Both the position numbers and the translations under genes were made by a program. A stretch of DNA of 64,000 nucleotides, taken from assembly GCF_000565195.1 (NCBI RefSeq), contig NZ_CP006720.1, forward strand, positions 1,054,001-1,118,000. Reading direction: 5' to 3'. Below the pieces are notes generated by a model. That model was not told the origin of the DNA, made no database searches, and saw nothing but the letters and a program-made list of their open reading frames with translations. This DNA comes from Spiroplasma mirum ATCC 29335. GTDB taxonomy: Bacteria > Bacillota_I > Bacilli_A > Mycoplasmatales > Mycoplasmataceae. Below, one piece after another: positions 33,424 through 43,924 of the stretch. How positions within the stretch are numbered: the stretch's first letter is position 1; each line of letters opens with the position of its first letter.

Positions 33424-33495
33424 CTCATTTATCTTAGCAAAATAATAAATTTTTTGCAAAAATTAAAAATAGTTGCTAGATTTTCCTCACAACTA

Positions 33496-33876
33496 TTATT
33501 TGTTTAAATAATCACAACTAAATTTTTTAATATTAAATAATAAATTAACTAATTCTGATCCCACTTGGGTAAGATTATACTCGGAATAATGAACATTATT
33601 TTTAACAACCACCAGTTTTTCAACAACATTTTGGGCGACTAAATTATTTAAAAATTTGGTCACAACCTTTTTCGTACAATCTTTTAAAATATTGTGTAAT
33701 TCATTAAAACCTGTTTGTTGCTTATTTAAAACATTAATAATTTTAATTGCTCATTTTTGCTTAATAATATTTATAAAATTATTAATGGTTGTAATATCTT
33801 CATCACAACAATTAAAATCACAATTACAAACTAGCGCACAACAAGTTTTTGTGTTAATTTCGCACCATTCTAACAT
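33496..33876 (-). CDS. HxlR-family transcriptional regulator with a cysteine-rich N-terminus
   Basis: The protein has 126 residues if started at the ATG at 33876, which lies 9 nt from TAGGG; the ATG at 33885 abuts that Shine-Dalgarno sequence. The winged helix is clear: KWAIKIINVLNKQQTGFNEL, then LVAQNVVEKLVVV, VHYSEYNLTQVGSELVNLL. This matches HxlR regulators (W-x-x-x-I-L, F-x-E-L, Y-x-L-T-x-x-G). Unusually, residues 5-24 hold seven Cys (C5, C12, C13, C17, C19, C23, C24), which suggests metal or redox sensing. UGA encodes the conserved Trp. It precedes the permease cluster on the same strand and is its likely regulator. The protein lacks other domains. Confidence 0.82.
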
Positions 33877-33935
33877 TTTTTTCATCCCTACTTTACTAGA
33901 TTGTTTACACCTTAACTATAACATAAAAGTTCTCA

Positions 33936-33966
33936 AAATAAAAAGGAATTACCCTTGTAATTCCTA
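33936..33966 (-). terminator. terminator of the sugar PTS gene
   Basis: The stem AGGAATTAC / GTAATTCCT is followed on the minus strand by TTTTTATTTT, 15 nt beyond the PTS stop. It separates the PTS unit from the HxlR gene. Confidence 0.8.
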
Positions 33967-33980
33967 ATTATAACTTCGTG

Positions 33981-35909
33981 TTATTTGCCTGAAATTGTTG
34001 ACAGTTCTTTTGAAACTGATTCAACATAAACACCCACAATAATATGAAGACCTTTATTTTTAGCAGTTAAAACAACCCCTGGAACTCCGGTTTTTTTAAT
34101 TGTATCAACATCAACTTTCGTATTATCTTCAACTGTTAAACGTAATCTTGTCATACAGTTATCCACTTTAACTAAATTATCATGACCAATTGCATCATAG
34201 ATAATTTGGGCCATTTTTGTAGCACCTTGTGGATCTTTCGCTAAGTCAATACGAGTAATTTCTCCGCTAGCATTAACTGGTGCTGTTCCGGCTGATACTG
34301 GTGTAGCTGTGCTGCTAACTGTGGCAGTTGCTATTTTAGCTTTTTGTTTTGCTAATTTTTTTTCAGCATGTGTTTTCACAACTTTACCTAATTTTTTAGC
34401 AATTTCAGCAGCTTCGTCTTCACGTCCTGGAGTAACTAAGTTTAATTTTTTAATTAAGTATTTGAAACTAAAGAAGTAAGCAGCACCTTGGATAATTCCA
34501 ATTGGAAGAATCATTAATGGGTTACCAATTACTTTGTAAGCACTGTTTTGAAGTACTCCTGAAATTGTTGACATATCTCATGATGTTTTAATTGAGATGG
34601 CTCAGTCAACAAATCCAGCACTAAATCCAAATCCGGAACGAATTCCCATTCCAACTGTTAACGCTGCGAATGCTCCTGTTAAAAAGGCGTGAATTCCTAA
34701 TAATAATGGTGCTAAGAAAATAAATGAGAATTCAATTGGTTCAGTAACCCCCGTTAAGAATGAAACCCCAGCCGCTGAACCTAAAATTCCGGCAATTTCC
34801 GCACGTTTAGTTTTATTTTCAACTGATAAAATCATTGCCGCACAGGCTGCTGGTAAACCAAACATCATCATTGGGAAGAATCCAGTTTGGAAGATACCAC
34901 TTCCTCCAGCTAATCCAAATTCAGAGTTAGCATACATTTTTCCTAAAAAGGCATTAATATCCCCATTAATAGTTGTTGTAATACCTGTATAATTTCAACC
35001 AACAATTGTTGCTAAGTGGCCATCAGGTGTTAAGGTATATTGTGCTCATTGCAATGTTCCATCCACAATTCTTCATAGGGCAACCCCATCTAAACTCATT
35101 AAGTGCCCTGAAATTGGTTGTTGGAATCATAAGTATGTATTTAAAACTTGGTGTAATCCAAATGGAATTAATAAACGGTTAAAAATTCCATAGAAGAACG
35201 CTCCCAGAGGTGGAATTGCTCCTAAACCATATCCTAAATATTGAAGAACTAATTGGAATCATGGTCAAATTGCGGCTACCACAAATGATCCCCCTAAGAA
35301 GAATAATGCTGTTACCATTGGTACAAATCTTCTTCCTGAGAAGAACCCTAAAGCAGCTGGTAATTTAACATCTTGGTAACGGTTGTAAATTAACGCTACA
35401 CAACAACCTGATAAAATACCACCAAAGACTCCCATGTCAATGTTATATTTAGCCCCATAACCACCACCAGGTAGTTTTTGACTAAAATCAAAGACATATA
35501 AAATCCGTGAGTGTTCAACTGCTCATTGTTCACCATTTCCAAAGTTCCCAATTGGAGTATTTCCTAATAATACATTGTTATAGTATCATTGGGGAATAAC
35601 ACCCATTAAGCCAGTTAATGCAAATCAACCAAATAAAGCAACTAAGGCCGCTTCACCTCGGAAGTCTTTTGACATCCCAAATCCTAAACCAACGGCGAAT
35701 AAGGGTGCTAAATTACCAACAGCGGCATTCCCAATTGCGGATAGAATTGTTCCAATGTATCATAACCCTGATAAGTTACCATTTTGGGTTAATGCTGAAT
35801 TAATACTTGAGTCAGTCATAATTCCACCAATCCGCAACATTAAAGCGGCAATCGGCAATACAACAATTGGGAATTGCAAGGCTTTTCCTAATTTTTGCAA
35901 ATATTGCAT
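33981..35909 (-). CDS. PTS sugar transporter, glucose/N-acetylglucosamine-type enzyme IICB
   Basis: The protein has 642 residues and starts MQYLQKLGKALQFPIVVLPI behind AAAGGAG. The IIC domain (about 1-450) carries FDFSQKLPGGGYG, the substrate loop FGLHQVLNTYLW, and GVTEPIEFSFIFLAP, all typical of the glucose superfamily. A Thr/Ala/Lys-rich linker (about 490-530) leads to the IIB domain (about 540-642). There the phosphorylated Cys lies in DNCMTRLRLTVED, followed by GVPGVV and HIIVGVYVESV. No IIA domain is present, so it must use another IIA. It imports and phosphorylates a hexose or amino sugar; which sugar is not certain. It is encoded with an RpiR regulator and a small membrane protein. Confidence 0.9.
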
Positions 35910-35970
35910 TTTTACTTTTCTCCTTTCATAATTTTTAACAAATAATTTCTTTAATCAAAAAAGGACTAAA

Positions 35971-36294
35971 TTAAGTGGCTAACTTAATAATAGTAACTAT
36001 TCCTACAACAAAGGCAATGGCAAATAATGATGCTAAGATTAAAAAAATATTACCCTTAATTTCATCAAGGATTTCTCATTCTCTTGCTATTTTCATGGTT
36101 TGATCACGTTGAAAGCGGATGCGATTTTTTCACCAAAAAAAGTGAAGTAATATCAAAATAACAGCAATGACAAAAGAAACCCCAATAACTCATCCCCAAA
36201 TTACCATTTGGGTGTGATGATCAAGATTATTGGATGCATTGTTATTACTGTTATTTTCAGCTAATAAAAACAAAATATTGATAAATCGTTGCAC
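35971..36294 (-). CDS. small two-helix membrane protein in the PTS unit
   Basis: The protein has 107 residues from a GTG (QRFINILFLLAENNSNNNAS); GAGGGG lies about 12 nt upstream. Residues 30-60 (MVIWGWVIGVSFVIAVILI) and 83-103 (IFLILASLFAIAFVVGIVT) are transmembrane helices. Between them lies a basic, Trp-containing cytoplasmic segment (WWKNRIRFQRDQTMKIAREW). UGA gives three of the Trp residues. It sits 61 nt upstream of the PTS gene and is probably co-transcribed. No family is recognised. The start codon is the least certain part. Confidence 0.6.
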
Positions 36295-36343
36295 TTTTGT
36301 TACTTACCCCTCATTGTAAAAAATATATTTCATTAAAGAAATC

Positions 36344-36356
36344 TACCTATATGGTA
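36344..36356. promoter_or_regulatory. possible operator palindrome upstream of the PTS unit
   Basis: TACCTATATGGTA is an inverted repeat (TACC/GGTA around TATAT) between the RpiR gene and the small membrane gene. It is a candidate regulator site by position only; short palindromes are common in A+T-rich DNA. Confidence 0.25.
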
Positions 36357-36455
36357 CAACTACTTCGGTAAAATTAAATTTCAAAATAATCGTATACAAA
36401 AAATAATTCCATATTTTTTTAGGTCTCTTTAAAAATGAATTTTAAAAAATTATTT

Positions 36456-37322
36456 TTAAGATTTCTTATCTAGTTTCCGTCAACGTTTAACCATCTCACC
36501 AGCCCTTGCGACTGCACGTTCGGCACCAGGGTATTTTTTTAATAATTGTGAATAAATAATATCAACAATTAATAATTCAGAAACTTTTGCCGACATCGTG
36601 TTAAATTTATAATCACCATCATAAGTTTTGAATTGAATAATATTATCAATAATATTTTTAAATTCACTATGCTCGTTAGCAGTAATTAAAATAACCCGTA
36701 AATGATTAGCTAAACTTACCCGGATAATTTCCCGAATTTCATTTGTTGTTCCGGATGTTGAAATTAAAATAATAAGATCCTCTCTGGTTAAAGCTGACAT
36801 ATTCGCAATATGGACATGAATATCCTGACTTAAAATTGCTGGAATGCCAATTTTATTTAAGTTTGAGGCTAATTCAAAACAAGGAATTCAAGAGGAACCA
36901 ACCCCAAATAATAAAACTTTCCGACTTTTAATAATATCATCAACAACTTTATTAATTCGCTCATGGTCAAGAGAATCAACTGTCTGGTTAATCGCATAAA
37001 TATAATAAATCCGGTTATTATTAATATCACCAGCTAATTCATTATTTAAGGATAAAGAATAATTATATTTAATAAAATTATTACGTTCATAAATATATTG
37101 TTGCAATAGTTTTAACGAATGATAACCAACTTTTTTAACAAAACGGGTAATCCCAGATACAGAGACATTTGCTTTGATAGCAATTTCATTAATTGTATGC
37201 GTTGTAAAGTAATTAGGATTTTCATTAATAAAATTAAAAATTGCGATTTCAACATTTGTTAATTTAGTTCGATCAAATTCTAAAATATTGAATTGCTTCA
37301 TCTTATTGTTATTGTTTACCAT
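36456..37322 (-). CDS. RpiR/MurR-family transcriptional regulator with SIS domain
   Basis: The protein has 288 residues and starts MVNNNNKMKQFNILEFDRTK behind AAGGAAG. The N-terminal RpiR helix-turn-helix (about 15-85) contains TINEIAIKANVSVSGITRFV. The C-terminal SIS sugar-phosphate domain (about 125-270) has VLLFGVGSSW, ISTSGTTNEI and VILITANEHS. Such regulators sense phosphosugars and usually control nearby sugar uptake genes, which fits the PTS downstream on the same strand. UGA gives Trp after GVGSS and near the end (KRWRKLDKKS). All domain parts are present. A poly-A(14) tract lies upstream. Confidence 0.92.
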
Positions 37323-37440
37323 CTTGATTCTTCCTTTTTGCTAGCTAGCTTTGTGTAAGGGCTAACTACTTATTTTATTGTAATTAAAAAAAAAAAAAAG
37401 CAATCTGCCCGCGTATTAATAGACTTAAAAACAAATTAAA

Positions 37441-37470
37441 AATCAAGTTTCCATTATTGGAAACTTGATT
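37441..37470 (-). terminator. terminator of the P-type ATPase gene
   Basis: A 12-bp stem AATCAAGTTTCC / GGAAACTTGATT with an ATTATT loop is followed on the minus strand by TTTTTAATTTG. It lies 9 nt past the ATPase stop. Confidence 0.8.
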
Positions 37471-37479
37471 AATTATTAG

Positions 37480-40137
37480 TTATCTTTTAATTAAATAACG
37501 AATTTGCCCATATAAGACAATTCCTGCTAAAGGAACACACATCATCGCTAAGGAAACTAAACTCATCTGTCATGACAAGGTTGGTGGCGTGGAATAAATC
37601 ACACCGGTCGGATCATTTAAGAAAATTTGGTTTAAACCAGGAATATAAACAATCATAAAGTTTAAAATTAAGGTTAAAAATATTGAACCTAGTAAGTAAT
37701 AATTTAATTTATGTTTTTGATGATATTTTATTTTGTAATTTGGTAAGCGAATTGCATACACATAAATCGCAGGAGCACAAGTCATTACTAACACCGCCAC
37801 TATTTTGGCATCGGCATTACTATCAAACACTTCGCGACCAATAAAGAAGGTTGCAATAACACTAGCTGCTGTAATGAAACTAATAAAGAATAATGTTAAC
37901 AACTCATGGGAGAAGAATGATTCTTTTTTATTTCGCGGTTTATCGAGCATTAAACTGCCATCATTATGATCAAGACCAATTGGAATCGCTAATAAAGTTT
38001 CAATAATTAAGTTAAACCATAGAATATTTACTGATTCAAAAGGTTTGATAGTTGTGATAATTGAAATTAATAAGAACGCCAGCACCTCGGCAATATTAGC
38101 AGAAATAACAAAAATAATTGCCCGTTTAATTTTTTGATAAACATTGCGCCCTTCTTCAACCCCTTTAATAATAGTTGAAAAGTTATCATCTTGTAAAATA
38201 ATATTGGCCGCTTCTTTTGAAACATCGGTACCGGTAATTCCCATGGTGACTCCAATATCAGCTTTATTTAAACTTGGCGCATCATTAACACCATCACCAG
38301 TCATTGAAACCACATAATTTAATTCTTGTAAACACTCGACAATTCGGGTTTTATGTTCAGGATTAACCCGGGCAAATACATTCACAGTTTTTAATTTTTC
38401 TTTTAACTGATCATTATCAATACTATCAATTTGATGACCACTCATCACATTTTCTTCGGAATCAACAATTTTTAATTGTTGCGCAATAGCAAAGGCTGTA
38501 ACTTTATGATCGCCAGTAATCATTAACACTCTAATCCCAGCATGGTGAGCTTTTTCAATTGCGACAATTGCTTCGGGACGTGGAGGGTCAATCATACCGA
38601 CCGCTCCTAAGAAAATCAAATCACTTTCCAGCGGAGAGTCATCTTGTTCTTTGAACGCAAATGCTAATACCCGTAACGCTTCATGGGATAATTTCATTGC
38701 TTTCGCATAAACTATTTTTTTAAGTTCTGTTGTTAACGGAATGATTTTTTCATCTAAATATATTTTCGTACACTGTTCTAATAGTTGGTCAATTGCCCCT
38801 TTGGTATAAACAATTTTTTTATTATTAACCTTGTTAACAGTGGTCATTAGTTTTCGATCAGAATCAAAGGGAATTTCATCCACTCTTTTGTATTTTTTTC
38901 TCCATTCGGTTTCGCGAATGATAATTGCTCGCGTAAAATCAACTAAGGCAATTTCAGTTGGATCACCAATTTTTTCCTTTTTCTCATTAATAGCATCGTT
39001 ACATAATGTTAAACAGTTAATAAAATGCTGGTGGTGAGGGCTTTCTTTATGACATTTATAAGCATTTGTTTTTAAGATATTATTATTAAAAATAACTTCT
39101 TTCACCGTCATTTTATTTTGGGTTAACGTTCCAGTTTTATCTGAACAAATAATGTTAACAGATCCTAAGGTTTCTACCGCATCTAATTTTTTAACAATAA
39201 CATTAACATTTGACATCCTTTTCGTTGACAATGACAAAATAACAGAAACAATTACCATCAACGACTCAGGAATAACTGCAACTGCGATGGTAACCGAAGT
39301 CATCATATTAACTGGTCAATCATTTTTATCAGTGAAAAAGAAGAAACCGAAGACTGCAATGGCTAAAATAACAGCAACCACTGAAACTCATTTTGTTAAT
39401 TTTGCTAACCGTAGTTGAAGTGGTGTTTTATTTTGTTTTGTTTCCGAAACACTTTTAGCAATCTTTCCAATTTCACTATCAACAGCATTAGCCACCAAAA
39501 CTCCAATTGCCCGACCATTGGTAATAAAAGTTGACATAAAAGCAATGTTATGTCGCTCAGCTAACACTAATTTATCTTTATTAATAATTTTACTATTTTT
39601 TTCAACGGGAACTGACTCTCCGGTTAAAGCTGATTCATCAATTTGTAAATTACTTGCTTCAACCAAGCGAATATCCGCTGGAATATATTTCCCCGCTTCT
39701 AAGATAACAACATCTCCAACTACTAATTCAACAGCTGGGATTTCAACAATTTCCCCATTCCGTTTCACAACCGCCATGGGAATTGTTAATTGCTTAAGTG
39801 CTTCTAAAGATTTGCGAGCCTTCATTTGTTGAATTGTTTGAATTAAAGCATTAATAATAACAATTGTCATAATTACGATAAAATCAATAAAATCAATGTG
39901 CTGATTAATAATGCGCTCGACAACAATTGAAATAACTCCGGAAATAATTAAGATCAATGATAATGGTTCAATTAACGCTAGTAAAAAAATTAAACTTCAA
40001 TGGCGATTTTTAGTCTTCACTAATTCATTTTTACCATTTTTCTTTAATTTTGCTTGGGCTTGTTCAGTTGTTAGTCCCTGTTCAATACTTGTTTCTAACT
40101 CTTGTTCTAATTCTTCTTCTGTTTTGTTAAATCACAT
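37480..40137 (-). CDS. cation-transporting P-type ATPase (calcium-type, P2)
   Basis: The protein has 885 residues. The N-terminal cation ATPase domain contains LTTEQAQAKLKKNGKNEL. The actuator domain has ALTGESVPV. The helix-4 motif reads AVIPESLMVIVSV (P-E-S-L, close to the P-E-G-L of Ca2+ pumps). The phosphorylation site is DKTGTLTQNKM, the nucleotide-binding domain contains KGAIDQLLEQC, and the hinge is MTGDGVNDAPSLNKADIGV. C-terminal helices follow, with NILWFNLIIETLLAIPIGLD. It pumps a cation across the membrane at ATP cost. Ca2+ is most likely but Na+ or Mg2+ is not excluded. The upstream gene ends 22 nt away, so the two form an operon. All catalytic motifs are intact. Confidence 0.93.
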
Positions 40138-40159
40138 TTTTTATATCGTCCCTCTCCTT

Positions 40160-41278
40160 TTAATTTACTTTTAAACTAGCAACTAAGTTTAAAATATTAC
40201 TTTCAATATCACTATTAATACTTAACAATTCACCATAAGTTTTAATAAAAGTATTATTTAAAGTTGTTAATTTTTTATTAGCATCCGTTAGTAATTCATT
40301 AATCTTTTTAAAAAGTGCACGAAATTCAGGAGAATTAATTTTTTGATAAATTTCATTTTTTAAATCATATTCTTGTTGATTGTTAATTTTTATTTTTTCA
40401 GTTTCTAAAACTAGTTTTCGTAAGAGAATAAATAATACCCTAGCTGCTTCAAAAGTACAGACAAATAATCCAGGATGGTTGTCAATTTCTTTGATATATT
40501 CACCATTATTTCTTCAGTCTGCTGGGATATTGCGGGCAATGATAGCCCCAAATTGTAAATTATGATTGTTGATATCCTGAATAAATTTGGTAATATAGTT
40601 GGAATGGAAAGTATCAACATCCTTAATTTCATAATAAATTTCTTCAAATTTATGATTATTAATTTTTACTTGGTGAATAATATCCGCCCCGTTTTTACCA
40701 GGATTAACACGCTCAATAACATCACCATATTGCTTAAATTGATTAGTTAAAAAATCTGCAAAATCTTTTTCTGATTGGTTTCCTTTATTTTTAACATTTG
40801 TTAAAATCCGGATTTGCTCATTCAGCTGATCAATTTTATTGTGATATTCTTTGGTAGCTTGTTCATAACTGTAGTCAAAATTTTTTTGAATGGAATCTGT
40901 CAAAGCATCTTTTAAGTTATTAAATGTTTGCATTAGTTCAGTATAATTTTTTCTCTCATTTGCTAAATCTGTCTGGTGAGTTTTTTGCGTTTCTTGAAAA
41001 TGAATATTAAGTTCACTTAAAACACTTAACTGTTTTTGCAATTCTTTTTCTTTTTCATTAAATTCATTTGTAATTTTTAAGCGTAAATTTTCCTCTTGTT
41101 CTTTAGCTTTAATAATTAATAAATCATTGTATTCAGCTTTTAATATTAATTGGCTAGTTTCTAACTTTTTTTTTACTTCTTGATTAATAAAAGCTTTAAT
41201 ATGTTCATCTTTTGCTAAATCCAATTTTTGTAAATCAATTGTTTTTTCGCAATAAGGACAAGTTATTTTATAATCCAC
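40160..41278 (-). CDS. DUF2130 domain protein (coiled coil plus nuclease-like domain)
   Basis: The protein has 372 residues, starts at GTG behind AAGGAG and begins DYKITCPYCEKTIDLQKL. CPYC resembles half of a zinc ribbon. Residues about 30-180 form a long coiled coil. The C-terminal part (about 185-290) contains NQSEKDFADFL, GKNGADIIHQV and YYEIKDVD, a D...E-x-K arrangement as in PD-(D/E)XK nuclease folds. This fits DUF2130 proteins, whose function is not established. Nuclease activity is an inference from the motif. It is co-transcribed with the P-type ATPase, a link I cannot explain. The real stop lies past a TGA-encoded Trp (PADWRNNGEY). Confidence 0.8.
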
Positions 41279-41345
41279 AATTTTAATTCTCCTTTCCTAA
41301 CTCCCACAGCACATCTATTATATAAATTATATCTTAATAATAAAT

Positions 41346-41377
41346 AAAAAAACAATGTTCTAAAACATTGTTTTTTT
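41346..41377 (-). terminator. terminator of the acetoin operon
   Basis: A 14-bp stem AAAAAAACAATGTT / AACATTGTTTTTTT with a CTAA loop is followed by a T run on the minus strand. It overlaps the last base pairs of the alsD stop. Confidence 0.8.
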
Positions 41378-42101
41378 ATCCTCGGTGCCGTTCAGAAACA
41401 TGAATTTCTGCTTGTAAATTTTCATTTTCTAAATTCGCGGTTAAATATTTTTCATTGGTTGGTAGTACTAAAAGTGTTGTTGTTAAATAAGAAATCTCAA
41501 CAGTGGGATTTACTAATTGAAAGTTAAAAACATGGCCACCTTTTGTTTTACTATCATCTAAAAAATGAAAATGATAGTTGTGTACTCCAATTGTGTTAGC
41601 AAATTCGGGAGTTCAAAAACCAACTAATGAACCACGTAAGTTTTCAAATTTAGCAATTCCCTGATCTTTGGTTGCATTAATCAAAGTTGGGTATGGTTTT
41701 TCTTGATAAGCCACTGTTCTTGTTGAAATTTTTTCAAAATAACCAGTAACTTTTAAAGCATAAAAGATGTTTTTACTAGGAAAATATTCAATAATAATTG
41801 CTTCTAACTCTTCCAGAGTAATTTTTTTTTCTAAGGTAAATGTTTTATCCGCTTTGAAAAAACTTAACGAAGCAAAAGGGGAAGTTCAAGCAGGTTTAAC
41901 ATTGTGGACACTACCATCGGCTTTTAATTGGTAGGCTTTACTATCTAAAACAATTAACTCCCCATCTAAATGGTCAAAAGTCCCCAGCCCAAAATTTCCA
42001 TGTTTTAATAATTCTTTAAAAGTAATTGAACCATCATAGTTCCCCGCAATTAAACTAGCAATTGTTGAATATTGATACAATTGAGAATAATTTTTTTTCA
42101 T
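41376..42101 (-). CDS. alsD: alpha-acetolactate decarboxylase
   Basis: The 241-residue enzyme decarboxylates acetolactate to acetoin in the cytoplasm. Visible signatures include YDGSITFKELLKHGNFGLGT, FDHLDGELIVLD, GSLVGFWTPEF, GVHNYHFHFLDD (zinc-binding His residues), and KGGHVFNFQL. It ends EIHVSERHRG. TGA encodes Trp at the start of WTSPFASLSF. The ATG overlaps the stop of alsS by one base (TAATG), so translation is coupled. With alsS it converts two pyruvates to acetoin, a neutral product that limits acidification. Confidence 0.93.
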
Positions 42102-43768
42102 TAGTAAATTTCCTTATCAAGCAATGTTTTAGCTAATAAAATATTATCTTTATAATCAACCGGAATATCAACAATAACTGGTTTGTTAGCAGCTAACGCT
42201 TGTTCTAACACACTTTGCAGTTCATTTGGGTGGTTAACACGTAGACCGATCGCCCCAAAACTTTCAGCATATTTAACAAAATCAACTGGTCCAAGTTCGA
42301 CAGCAGAAATACGATTGTATTTCATGTTTTGTTGGAAAGCCACCATATCAAAATAACCATCATTTCAAATTAAGTGGACTAGTGGTAAATTTAATCGCAC
42401 AGCAGTTTCTAATTCCATTGCCGAAAATAAAAATCCACCATCTCCTGACATTGATACTACTTTTTCTTCTGGGCGAACTAAACAAGCAGCAATTCCCCAT
42501 GGTAAGGCTACTCCTAATGTTTGCATCCCATTACTAAATAATAATCTTCGTGGTTCATATGAACGGAAGTGGCGAGCCATTCAAATATAAATTGAACCAA
42601 CGTCAACTGCTACTGTAACTTTATCATCAATTAAAGCGCGTAGAGTATTAATAATGTGCAAAGGATGGGTTAAGTTACCATCACTCGTGATTTTAACATT
42701 TTGACTAGCCATTAATCTAATGTGTAAATCATTTAATATTTTATCTTCCGCTGGATTTAATGTTAATCCTTCAAATTTATCAATAAATTTATTTAGAGTA
42801 GCTGGTAAATCACCAATTAACTCTAATTCTGGTTGGTAATAATTATCAATATCCGCAATTACTTCATCAATATGAATAATTTTTGATTTTTTATTATGGT
42901 TTCACACAATCGGATCATATTCAATCGGATCATAACCAACCGCAATTACTAAATCTGATTGGTCTAATAAAATATCTCCTGGTTGGTTTTTAAATAAACC
43001 AACACGACCATAAAAACAAGTTTCTAATTCTCGTGAAATCACTCCGGCTGCTTGGAAAGTTTCCACAACTGGAATTTTTGTTTTTGTCAATAACTTACGA
43101 ATTACTGTTGTCACTTCTCGACTTGAAGAACGCATTCCTAATAATAAAACTGGTAATTTTGCTTTTTTAATTTCTACTATTAACTGATCAATTTTTGATT
43201 CCTCAGCTGGTCCTAAATCATAATTATTAAAAGGCAGGATTGCTGTTTCTTTTAAATCAGTAGCATTAACAATATCTTGGGGTAAAGAAACAAATGTTGC
43301 TCCTTTTCGTGGTGAAGTTGCTTCCCGAAAGGCATTAACCAAGGCTTCTGAAATATTATCAGGGTGGACTACTTCTTTACTATATTTAGTAATTGGAACA
43401 AATAATGCCGCATTATCCATCGATTGGTGGGTTCTTTTTAAACTATCAGCTCGGGAAACATTCCCCGCAATCGCAACAATCGGGTCCCCTTCCGCATTCG
43501 CAGTAACTAAACCAGTTGCTAAATTAGAAGCACCTGGTCCACTGGTTACCAAGACAACTCCTGGATTTCCAGTAATTCTTCCAATTCCGCCAGCAATAAA
43601 AGCAGCATTTTGTTCATGACGAGTTAAGATTAATTTTGGTCCCCGGTCTAATAACACATCAAAAACTTTATCAATTTTGGCACCGGGGATACCAAAAATA
43701 TATTCAACATTTTGATTAATCAAGGTATCAACAACAATATCGGCACCGGTAATTTTTTTATTTTCCAT
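42101..43768 (-). CDS. alsS: acetolactate synthase, catabolic
   Basis: The 555-residue ThDP-dependent enzyme condenses two pyruvates to acetolactate and CO2. The N-terminal domain has [15 protein letters not shown] and the catalytic Glu in [14 protein letters not shown]. The central domain carries [10 protein letters not shown]. The C-terminal ThDP/Mg site is [16 protein letters not shown], then HLIWND. The AlsS-like motif set and the alsD partner point to the catabolic, FAD-independent form, not branched amino acid synthesis, which spiroplasmas lack. AGGAGG precedes the ATG. Several UGA codons encode Trp. Confidence 0.94.
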
Positions 43769-43874
43769 ACTATTCCTCCTTCCTCTAATTTAATTTTAAT
43801 TATAGTCTTAATTATTTTTACTTTAAACTTTGTAGTTCATAATTTTAAAATAAAAATAATTAGCGAAAAGAAAA

Positions 43875-43904
43875 CATTTTTACTAAAATAATTTTGGTAA
43901 AATG
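43875..43904 (-). terminator. terminator of fba
   Basis: The stem CATTTTTACTAAAA / TTTTGGTAAAATG, extended by an outer TAGCG/CGCTA pair, lies 20 nt after the fba stop and is followed on the minus strand by TTTTCTTTT. Confidence 0.6.
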
Positions 43905-43924
43905 CCTCCGCTAAAATTTAATCC

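Noticed and set aside
39152-39418. Plus-strand frames within the ATPase gene
   Set aside because: They are complementary to well-conserved ATPase coding sequence; no start signals.
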